Origin: Lamellibrachia columna
Lineage: Eukaryota > Annelida > Polychaeta > Sabellida > Siboglinidae
Length of the DNA stretch: 64,000 nucleotides
Direction: 5' to 3'
Assembly (NCBI GenBank): GCA_963662155.1
Contig: OY759265.1
Span: 61,500,024 to 61,564,023, forward strand
This document shows, piece after piece, positions 36,497 to 48,400 of the stretch. Both the position numbers and the translations under genes were made by a program. Positions within the stretch are counted from its first letter, which is position 1. Every line of letters starts with the position of its first letter. Below the pieces are notes generated by a model that worked only from the letters and a program-made list of their open reading frames with translations, ran no database searches and had not been told where the DNA came from.

Positions 36497-39400
36497 ATAC
36501 CCCCACGTTTGGCCTTATTGCTATGTCGCCACCAACAAGTAGGCTACGTCTCTGCAGGGTGCCGAGATCGACACGTTGGACGCGAGTGGGCGGTCGCCTC
36601 TCCTACTGGCCACGGCCAACAAGTCCTGGGCGAGCGTGAATGCTCTCCTGGCTCGGCCTGCTGACACCACGATCCGTGACAGAGAGAACCGCACGATCCT
36701 GCATCTGATCATACAGAATGGAGGAAAGCCGAGTTTAATCTGCGTCGATTGCTGTCACGAGGTAACTGCTTTCAGGCGCTGGCTCACAGGCGCTGGCTCA
36801 CAGGCGCTGGCTCACAGGCGCTGGCTCGCTGAGTTAAAACCACTCTCATGTCAAGAACAATTTCCGGTTTCTGAACTGGAAGTGAATAATCTATAAAAAA
36901 TTAATGAATGACCTTCTACGCATCTATGCTTATTTTGAGAATGCATGCGTAGAGATTGCTTTGTTTTTTTAAATTATTTAATATTTAATTTATGTTGTGA
37001 TTAACAATGAGGCGGCGACGAACAGTTCGCCTTTGTTAATACAACATCTCTGTAAAACCAATAATACCTACTGTTCCGGTTTCTGGCCACAAACAGTGCC
37101 GTGAAGTAGATAACACACATGTGTAAGAATTGTACTTTACCGACGCGTTTCTCTGAACAATATATAAATAGTTTTTAAAATAAACCTATTTTCTTCAGAG
37201 GTACGTGTATTATTATTGACCAATGCTGTGTCCCCAAAAAACAGAAGATACGGTTGCTGCTGAACGAACAAGACGCTGACGGGAACACGCCACTGCACTA
37301 CGCCTCCGTCGAGGGTCAGCCGAGCGTCATCAGCAGTCTCCTCTCCCTCGGAGCCAGACTCAACGTGAAGAACAACAGCAGACAGTCACCACTACACCTG
37401 GCAGCACAGTACGTCGTTGTAGTCGCGACAACAGACGCAGATGTTCCTCACCTTCACTCGCGGTAGCTCGGCAGTTAACATACATTATTCAATAGTATTT
37501 TGTTTTAAGGTGTCCTTTAGATGCTACCATTATCGTTGGTCTACATCAACAGGCTTATTTACATAAGCCTTTCAACAATAACTGCCATCCTTTGCATTAT
37601 CATCATCATCAATCAATGTGTTGTTCAATCAATATTGTATTACCAACAAACAGTTCAAATCATTACAAATGAACATGATAATATACCACACTGTATTCAA
37701 CAAGTGGAATTGATGTATGCAACAGTGTGATGGGAAGGAGTGGACAGAAATGTAATATTTGCTAATCATCATCGTCATCATTGTGACGTCAGTGTGATGA
37801 GTCTCCTCCACTCCAGGAACGGCCACTACAAGACGTGTCAACGCCTGCTGGACAGCGCCCACGGCCAGCACATCGTCAACGAGCAGGACGGCCACGGCTT
37901 CACCCCCGTGCACTCGGCCGCCCTCAACGGACACTGCCGCATCGTCGAGCTCTTCCTGCGACACGGCGCCTGCTTCTCAAAGTAAGTGATCATTATGTCG
38001 GGCCCCACTTCTTGTGCGCTGCTCTGGTTTCTTTGATTGGTCATATCGGTCCACTACGAACTCATCCTACATCAAAACAGCACACTCTGCAGTCACATCT
38101 TGTCTACTCCGTGCTGTCCATACAACGCCACTTCCTCATTGTTGACTCTGCTCGACTGGCCCCGGTGCGCAGACGGTTAAATGACCGCCAGTGAAGCCAC
38201 GGTTGGGCAGACCCTGTCGGTAGGGATTCAGCTGGTCGTATTCCCATTTTGACAACTACTTGTATCTCTTGCAGTCGTATAATTCCACATTTCCAGTCTG
38301 GTGCTGCTGGGCACTGAGTTCGATTGAAAGAAAATGAAACCGCTTGGAACTACTGAAAAAGGTCCGAAAAAGTCACAACCACGATTTTTGTAGATGGGTA
38401 TGTTTATAAATATATAAAGCATATATTGTTCAAATTGAATCAGTCGTCAAGAACGCTTCTAAACTAATCGGGTTAAATATGCCGTCCATCAGGTCTCTTT
38501 ATCGATCTCGCAGTTTGCGCAAATCCAAGCGTATTGTACAAGACGCATATTATCCAGCCAACCTTCTCTTTGAACTCCTTCCCTCCGGTAAGCGCTACCG
38601 TTGCATAAAACTAAAACGACGCGATTTAACAATGGTTTCTATCCTCAAGCGCTGAGATTTTTAAACGGTGAGCCATCATAAATGTCTTGCCTCTGGTAGG
38701 TAGTTGCAATGTCGCGTTTTTTTTGTTTGTTATCTTTTTAAATTTATTTTTTATTTTTTAAATTCTTTTTAACTTTGCAATTTATTATATTAACCTCGTT
38801 TGTTTTTAACTGTTTTTAGTATTACGATTGTGATATGTAATGTTTTGTTCTGTTTGTTTTGGGGTGCATGCGTGTATGTTTGAGCTGACGCCACAACACT
38901 ACGAATTCCTTGTACTTGCTACTTTGTAATAAAACATATCTTATCTTATCTTACACTGAACATGTCTTACTTGCAACGCCTAAGTGGCCGTCATATGGTG
39001 CACAATAGCAGTTAGACAAGTCAACACGTATCTTTCAGTTCGTAATAATGCTAGCGATGGCTGAAGTTTATTTACTACTCGCGTTCGTAGTCCTTCGGGA
39101 AAAGTGACGTAGTTCCCAAGATACACACGCACAGATATATAAACCGTCGCATAAATGTATATATGGAGATTTGCACACACTGTAAGCGCAGTGTTCACGC
39201 GCGTCCAGAGATTGGATCGTCGAACGCAAATTGCATTTCGACTCGGCCACTGACAACATTATTCTCGCTTGCGGCCGTGATGCCGTCCGGCCAACAGACG
39301 GTGCCTGATTGAAGCCAATCACAACGATATGGTCTGCGAGGCTCATTCAATATAACGCCTCGGCAACATGCACGAAACAATAACCCGACTACAGATAACT

Positions 39401-42400
39401 GGGTGCATGTTTCCTTTTAACTACCGTACATGTATGTTGTCATTCAGCACTGACGACATGATACTGTTTGACCTGAAAGGAAAACATGACAAAAAGCTTT
39501 TAATGTTTCAGTTTTGTTTATAATATGTCGAAACGGATGCATGTTTACATTTGTTTTAGAGATGCAGACGGCAACACGCCGCTTCATCTGGCGGCGTCGA
39601 AAGGCTACACACAAACAATGAAAGCGATTCTGTCCTTTCATGGACATCTCATCGATTGTCAGAACAAGCTAGGCGTAAGTATAATCATGGGTCGTTCTGG
39701 ACGACTACGACAAGAATGTTTTATATATCCGAGCTGGGATGTTGGCCAGTCAGAGCAACAGCGTGGTATGATAAATGATAAAATCGTGTTAATAACATGT
39801 ACCATACCATTGATATTCCATATTGTAGTTAGATAGATATGTTTATAAGTTTCCCAGGCGCAGTCGCCTGTAACAACTAGCCGCGTAAGCGGGGCAAGTT
39901 GTTACGTCATACGGGGTACGTTGTTACAGCAAAGAACTCGTGGATCGCAAAGCAAGTGTCACTCGTACATGTGAACGTTATTACATTAATCGTATTATAC
40001 ACACTTATACATATTAAACACAGTGTGCATAACAATTTAGGTGTTCACAGCTTCACGTATTAAGCTTTTCATTTTTACTTACCAACTGGGACGCATTCCC
40101 CGGGTTCTAACATAACAAACAATTGTGAATGGAATGTAAATTATTGAATGGAGTATGAAATAGTGAATGGCAATATATATGTAATGTACTGTAATGTAGA
40201 TATGTAACTTGATTGAATGATACACACAGGGGCACTCACTCACGCACACGCGCACGAACATCCACATTTCAATGAATCGTGCAATATTTATTAATTGCTG
40301 AAATAGGGCTGTGCCATAAAAAACAACAAGATTGTCTGCCACCCAAGGCAAAACACCCAGATGTCAAGTGGACAATGAAGCCATTGGCTTATTGAGTCCA
40401 AAAAATTGTCATCTATGTGTAACCCGTCCTTCTGAGATATTTGTAAAAAAAAATTGACTCTGCTAGCATCTACATTACTTGTTATAAACTAGTACATTAG
40501 ACTTCACAAATGAAACAAAGCGTTCACACGTCGTGGTTAAATAAATGTTGTTTTTTCAGTCATTGTCAGCACACAACTCGCTGGCTGAGCCATCGGTATG
40601 AGCCGCCCGAACATTGTTACAGTTGTAACAACTTGCCCCAATACAATTGTAACAACTTGCCACAAACACAATTGTTGCAGCTGAACGTACGTGTACGATA
40701 ACAAATCCTGAATTTCAATTTGTCGTCTACTTGGCATAACCTCTTATACTGTATATACTTGGCATAACCTCTTATACTGTATAGTAATTTCAAACATGAA
40801 AAGTGGCTGCGTGAGATGATATTTTATGGGCATACCCAAAAAAAGTCTTAGGTGTTTAAAAAGTAATTTCTGTCCACATCACACCACATTTTGACAGTAT
40901 GGTGGACTTCCAACCAACAACTGTCGATGGTATCTCGATATTAGACCGGGAGCAGAGAGCTTTTATTTATGTAAGCGACCCATGGACTGAAGGGACCACC
41001 CCCCCCCCGACATCTCAAAAATGCGTTGCTGCCTGGTCAGGGGTGGTGGGTTGCCCCCGAAATCAGGGGACACAAAAGTACATTTATTTATGGGAATTAC
41101 ACCAAGGCTAAGAAAGTGCCAAATGTTCCATTGGGGTTCCCTGAGTATGGAAAGACCAATGCAAGCAATTTTAAGTGGGAGATTCCCCCTGCCAGCAACC
41201 CCCAACGGGTGAGAAAAAGGGGGATTTATCTATGGGAATGTCACCGACACTAAAGACAGTGTCAAATCTTTCCTTGGGGTTCCCTGAGTACGGAAGTACC
41301 AATGCCAACAACTGTTCCCCGTCCCAGCAACCCCCAAAGGGCGAGAAAGGGGGCACTTATTTAATGGAATGACGCTTATTTAATGGAATAATGCGAAGGA
41401 TAAAAACGGTAATAAATGTTCCCGTGGGATCCCTGGGTATGGAATGACCAATGCCGGCAATTTTAGGTGGGGCCTTCCCCTGCCAGCAACCCCCAAAGAG
41501 TGAGAAAAACGGGGCATTTATTTTGGGAATGACGCCAAGGCTAAAAGCAGTGTCAGATCTTCCCTTGGGGTTCCCTGAGTACGGAAGTACCAATGCCAAA
41601 CATTTTAGGTGGGGCCTTCCATCTGCCCGCAACCCCAAAGTGTGAGAAAAGATGACATTTATTTATGGAAATGACACCAAGGCTTAAAAACAGTGTCAAA
41701 TCTTCCATTGGGGTTCCTTGAGTACGGAATGAACAAAGCCAACAATTTTAGGTGGGGTCTTCCCCTGCCAGCGACCCCCCAAAGGGTGAGAAAGGGATAT
41801 GTTTTAAAGGAATGGCCCCAAGGGTAAATAACAGTGTCAAATCTTCCATTTGGGTTCCTTGAGTACGGAATGACCAATGCCAGGAATTTGATGTAGGCTT
41901 TATCCCCACCAGCAACCTAAGCCCCCAAGTCCCAGTGGTTACTTGTGATCAACGTGGGTACATAATTTGATCTATCAATAATGATCTCGATGAGAAGAGT
42001 CTTTACAGAAGCACAACGTTTTATGGTTTGGACAAATATTTTAATACTACCAAGTCATAACAAACAAATCTATGAATTCGAACAACACAGCGTCGACACT
42101 ACTATACTACTACAGCACGGTACAAAGTGATCTTGCTAAAAGACTTTCCAACGAAACACTTGGTTTGTATATAACTAAAAAGAAACTCGACAATGTGTAC
42201 AGTCATTGTTCATTGACCAATTATATATTCATAAGGAAAATAGCATTTATATTACATATATTTATTATTGTTCTAATGAATGTATTAGATGTCATCACGG
42301 TCCTCGCTCCATGCATTGCCTGACTCATCGTCTGCTGACGTCACTCCCACGCTGTCCCCATCGTCTGCTGACGTCACTCCCACGCTGTCCCCATCGTCTG

Positions 42401-45400
42401 CTGACGTCACTCCCACGCTGTCCCCATCGTCTGTTGACGTCACTCCCACGCTGTCCCCATCGTCTGTTGACGTCACTCCCACGTTGTCCCCATCGTCTGC
42501 TGACGTCACTCCCACGCTGTCCCCATCGTCTGCTGACGTCACTCCCACGCTGTCCCCATCGTCTGTTGACGTCGCTCCCACGCTGTCCCCATCTTCTGCT
42601 GACGTCACTCCCACGCTGTCCCCATCGTCCATAGCAGTGGCTGCGAGGGACTCCAGGACTGCACTAGTCAGGCTCCAAGCAATTTTCAGTCTCGTTCCAT
42701 CCATAGTCGGTGGTACTCGCCTCACCAGTCGGATCAGTCTGGTCGGGCCTCTTCCAGATCCTTGCACAAAGTGGGCCCTTTTGATATGATTGACAAACAT
42801 CTTGGTGCATGGGGAAGAGAGGCACAGTTAATCTTCTTTATTCTGACCTGGGGTTCCTTCTCATTGCCACCACTCATGTGCATGAAGGCCTTGTACCTTG
42901 CCTCGTTGAAGCAGAGGTTCTGAAATCGTATAACAAGCAGACACAAGGAGGTGACAGCTGGAACGTCGATCGACAAGACTAAGAACAATGGCGAGGACGT
43001 CAGTATGGGTGGACCTGTTTGCATAGATGGCAATCAGGGTGTCGGGTGAGGCTGTCGGCTTCTTCGAGTCGACCTTCAAGGTAATTGGGTACTTCTGTTT
43101 GCAGCAGTTCGCCTTTGTTGGTCTTCATCGCATTTACCACCATGAGATGTGCATACTGTCCTATGACTATGATTGGCCAGTAGTGCGGCTTATTTCATTC
43201 CTCCATGAGGAAACGGGTAAACTCCTGGATGTTTTAGGAGCTCCGTCCCACTCTACCGCTGGGCCTGGTCAGGTGCAATGACGATAAATGTGTGATCAGA
43301 CCCTGATCGACGCAGCTTTCGCTCCGCATCTGCTCAATGGTGAGAGGTACTTGTCGAGTACCGAGGTGAGAGGTACTTGTCGAGTACCGAGGTGAGAGGT
43401 ACTTGTCGAGTACCGAGGTGAGAGGTACTTGTCGAGTACCGAGGTGAGAGGTACTTGTCGAGTACCGAGGTGAGAGGTACTTGTCGAGTACCGAGGTGAG
43501 AGGTACTTGTCGAGTACCGAGGTGAGAGGTACTTGTCGAGTACCGAGGTGAGAGGTACTTGTCGAGTACCGAGGTGAGAGGTACTTGTCGAGTACCGAGG
43601 TGAGAGGTACTTGTCGAGTACCGAGGTGAGAGGTACTTGCCGAGTACCGAGGTGAGAGGTACTTGTCGAGTACCGAGGTGAGAGGTACTTGTCGAGTACC
43701 GAGGTGAGAGGTACTTGTCGAGTACCGAGGTGAGAGGTACTTGTCGAGTACCAGGGGGATTCGTTCACCACGACTGGAACACATCTTCACCAAACGATCC
43801 CTGGCCATGACTGCACATGTTGACTTGCTGTTGACTTGCTGTTGACTTGCAGCACGGTTTCATGTACGCTGTACGCTGTACGCATCAATCACTGTTTTTA
43901 TCCATTGCATCATTCCATTAAATGAACGACCCTTTTCTAACACTTTGGGGGTTGCTGGCAAGGAGAACCCCCACCTAAAATTGCGGGCACTGGTCCTGTC
44001 GTACTCAGGGGACCCTAAGGAAAGATTTGCCACTGTTTTTAGCTTTGGCATCATTAACATAAATAAATTACCCCTTTTTCTCACCCTTTGGGGGTTGCTG
44101 GCATAGGGAAAGCCCCACCTAAAATTGCTGGCATTGATCATTCTATACTCAAGGAACCCCAAGGGAAGATTTGACACTGTTTTTAGCCTTGGCGTCATTC
44201 CATTAAATGAGTGGCCCCTTTTCTCACCCTTTGGGGGTTGTTGGCAGGGGGAAGGCCCCGCCTAAAATTGCTGGCATTGATCATTCCATACTCAGGGAAC
44301 CCCGCAGGAACATTTGACACCTTTTTTATCATTCGCATCATTCCATTCAATAAGCGTCATTACATTAAAAAGGGACCCTTTTTTCACCCTTTGGGGTTGC
44401 TGGCAGGGGGAATCCCGCCTGCATTGGTCACTCCATACTCAGGGAACGCCAAGGTAACATAGCCTTGGCGCCATTCCCATAAATAAATTTAATGTACTTT
44501 TTGCCCTCCCTTGGTGGGTGATTTTGGGGCAACCCCACCAGCCCAGACCCAGCAGCAACGCATTTTAGGGGATGTCGGGGGGGGGGGGGTCCATTCAGCC
44601 AAACTCCACGGAAATATTTGACACGATTTTTTTCTTTCGCGCCAGTCCATTAATTCGGCGTCATTCGATTAAATAAATGCACTTTTTCTCACCTTTTGGG
44701 GTTGCTGGCAGGGGGAACCCCCACCTAAAATTGCTGGCATTAGTAATTCCATAGTCAGGGAACCGCAGGGGAACATTTGTCACTGTTTTTAGCCTTGGCG
44801 CCATTCCCATAAATACATGTAATTTTTGGCCCCCTTTGATGGGTGGTTTCTGGGGCAGCCCCCCAGCCCAAAGCCGGCAGCAACGCATTTTTGGGGTGTC
44901 GGGGGTGGTCCCTTCAGTCCATAGGGTCAAACCTTTTGGCATCTTTTACATAAATAAAAGCTATGGGCTCTATATGTGTTTTCGTAAAACGATTCTGTAA
45001 CAGCCCCAGTATACAACTAGCCCCGGTCTCTATATATAGTGCTTATGGTGTTGTCAAGTTGTTTACCTAATCAATAAAACACTTATGTGCGTAGTTAGCG
45101 TTAAGGGGGTTATGTCTTAAAAGAAAAAATAGCTCACACCGTATCAGGAGAAGATGGGGCAAAATGGGACAGTTAATCGTGTTCGTGAATACAAATATCA
45201 AGTATTCGAATCGGAATACTTCTAGAAGTACTCGTATACCTTTGGAAATATATGTGCACACTTTGGCAGGCTCGTTCATAACACTGAATGGTGCTGGAGC
45301 ACAAGAACTCATAACAATTGAAATACACTGTCCTTGCGTGACATCCCAGTCGTTCGTCTTTCTTATGTCTAGAGATTCATGAGGCGGCACACTGGACAGA

Positions 45401-48400
45401 TTACGTACATAAAGTATAACAAGGATGGATCATCGTTGTTGGCGTCGAAGTCTGGTAGTCTGTCGCATGCACTGTGTCCAGGTTTAAGAGGACAGCCAAT
45501 TGCTGCGCACTAAACCATGATTTAGCTGTGACGTCTGTTGATGACCACTATGTACTTCCAAACTGTCCAAAGCCAATCGAGACCCGTTATTGTTACTTGT
45601 TACTATTTAAAGGGCAAAGTTTCAGTCGTCTGTAACCAAGTCATTAAAGGTCTTGACAGTGGCAAGCGGCCTTTCACTTACGGTTATTGGTTTACGAAGA
45701 GGGAAGCGGCGTAATACCACCACCTCAGTCTCTGTAATGGTCGTTAGGTCAAACTGGCGCTTTGCAAATGAGAAGTTATGAATGCTGTTCTGGAGGTATA
45801 GAAATCAAGAAAAGTATGTTGTCTTTCCCTAAGGACATCGTCTAAATAATCTTAGCTGCCTGGCAGTCCAGAGATTGTTGTTGAAATGCCGTGCGACCAC
45901 TTTACAGAGGACGCGCTGACTTGAGTAATCTTCCAGTAGCAGAGGTGTAGACGTATTGCAGTGATATCGATCACCACACTCATTACATTAGTTATTATTC
46001 TTTGTAATAACTCCTAAACTGTTCACAATCAACGACCACAACTTCTACACGCCGCCACGTTCAGTGTCAACTAGGCTGAGCTTGATGTCCTGTTGTGTTT
46101 GTGGTGACAGAAAACACCACTGCATGTTGCGGCGGAGGCTGGCCACACGAATGTTGTGACACTGCTCATGTCGCGACGATCCCTGTTCCTGCCTGACAAC
46201 GATGGCCGCTACTTTCTCGACCTCGCTATACGCTCCCTCCATCGCAACACCTGCGTCGCCGTCGTCGCGCACGAAAGGTAGGCCTATGCATCTCGCCGCC
46301 AAAACCAAGTTGGTACAGCGCACGCAACTCAATTAGAAGGTTCCTCGTGCCCTCAAAACACAACTAACGTTGTTCTATATTGTTGCCGACATGCCTCTTT
46401 AATATAATCAATATTTCCTTGACCGCGAAGGGACTTATACAAGTAAATTTTCCATAATATACTACTTACCTAGTACAACCTGCATATGTTCATTTGACAA
46501 TATGTGTTAGAACCTCACATATAAGGATAAACTTTTTCAAATCACTATTATATAACCATATGTGTGCGTATCTTACTTACTGATGACACGGTTCTCCGTG
46601 CAGGTGGCGGGAGGCAATGAACTCATGTTCGGAGAACCACTCCTGTCCCATCGTCGGCTTCATCAAACACATGCCAGACGTGTGCCTCGTGAGTAGACAC
46701 AATCGTGATAATCACTCGTGCCACAAAACACACCGCCAACGACCACAACCACGCGGACACACAGACAGACAGGCACTGAACAATTAAACCACTAAAAAAA
46801 CCTGCAAATGCTCCAAACATTTGCATAGATGCGTTGTGTTATTGAAAATGGCAAACTGTCGTAGTTGTTCTATAGTTTCATTTCTTTTAGATGGTCCTCG
46901 ACAAGTCTTGGTGGCCTTCTGGAAACGACACGCAGGCGAAAGACTTCCATGTAAGTTCGGTTGTTGCTCGCGAATCGGATAATAGATTCAATATTAAAAA
47001 AAACCTAGACATGTCAAACTATTACATAAGCATCATATAACGTGCAGACAAGGAGGCAACTACGTGCTATTCCAATAATGGCAAGAATTCCATGCATTCC
47101 ACGAATCAGACAAAGTCTGCCGGAGCATATGTTCATAGAAAGGCAATGTAAACATTGAAGGGCTACTGGCTTAATTCATATGGGAACCAAGCATGATGAT
47201 GGCATACTGGTCTTAAAATATCAAAAGTGTTTAAGCTAAGTTCTCTCACGACAGTTGTTTTAGCAAGATTTATCACACAGATCCAACAGGTAAATGTGGT
47301 CCCTCTATCGACACGTCTAGTTCGAATAATTAATGTCACCAATGTCTCTGTTCGAATAATTAATGTCACCAATGTCTCTATTGATTGCTTTCAAGAATGA
47401 TTCAGTATGGCTGCCACCCAAAATAAACAACTCTTCTCTCCCGACAAATCTCCCGCACACGTCTCCGAACCCAACTGCTTCCTTCATATAGTATATTATA
47501 CTTACTGTACTTGTGTCTTGAGTTGTCAAGTGGTGTCCACATTAGGAAAATACTGGGGACGTTTGCGCAGCCAACCCGAACTGCTACACCACTGAAGTGA
47601 GTAGACCGTGGCTGATCGGGAATCTGTTTTGCAGTTCACGTACGACTTCCGGTATCTGGAGACACCATTAGACAACGTCAAGAAACTTCGCGAACAAAGA
47701 GAACCCTGGATACCGCTCTGTGCGTTGAATGTACGGCCAGTATATTATTGATGTCAAAGGGTGCTAACGTCGGTGGTTTGAGTAGATCATAGCATTTCCA
47801 AATAAATTGCTTGAAAGTGTACGACAGACTGCATAATCCGGTTGCACGTCGGTCCTAATTAGTAGGCACACGGTGTCATTGTAGTTATTAAGCTAGTATT
47901 AAGTTAAGTATTACGTTTCATTCTACATCGTTCAAAATCAATTTTAATGTTAACAACTTCTTCATAACTATGTTTGCTTTCAGATGATGGTGAAGTGCAA
48001 GGCCGTCGAGTGTCTTTCCCATCCAGTCTTCTTCATAACTATGTTTGCTTTCAGATGATGGTGAAGTGCAAGGCCGTCGAGTGTCTTTCCCATCCAGTCT
48101 TCTTCATAACTATGTTTGCTTTCAGATGATGGTGAAGTGCAAGGCCGTCGAGTGTCTTTCCCATCCAGTCTTCTTCATAACTATGTTTGCTTTCAGATGA
48201 TGGTGAAGTGCAAGGCCGTCGAGTGTCTTTCCCATCCAGTCTTCTTCATAACTATGTTTGCTTTCAGATGATGGTGAAGTGCAAGGCCGTCGAGTGTCTT
48301 TCCCATCCAGTCTGCATCACGTTCCTCTCATCAAAATGGTAATATTATTACTGCTGTGCGGAATTTGACATTAACGTTTATCCGCACTACAAGATATCAC

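Larger units (their letters stand above)
40958..44962. mobile_element. 4-kb foldback structure with tandem-repeat arms
   Basis: The left arm (40958-41930) and right arm (43880-44962) are inverted copies. Both begin with AGCTTTTATTTATGTA, then TGGACTGAAGGGACCACC and AAAAATGCGTTGCTGCC. Inward both are built of ~143-bp tandem units containing TTCCCTGAGTACGGA, ACCAATGCCAGCAATTTTAG and CCCCTGCCAGCAACCCC, about six per arm. The right arm holds an extra copy of the terminal segment at about 44553. Foldback DNA transposons with arms made of tandem repeats are known in other animals; assignment here is inference. The 2-kb middle contains two minisatellites and unrecognised ORFs. Confidence 0.7.

Noticed and set aside
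42285..43808. Long minus-strand ORFs
   Set aside because: They are carried by the 33-bp and 26-bp minisatellites.
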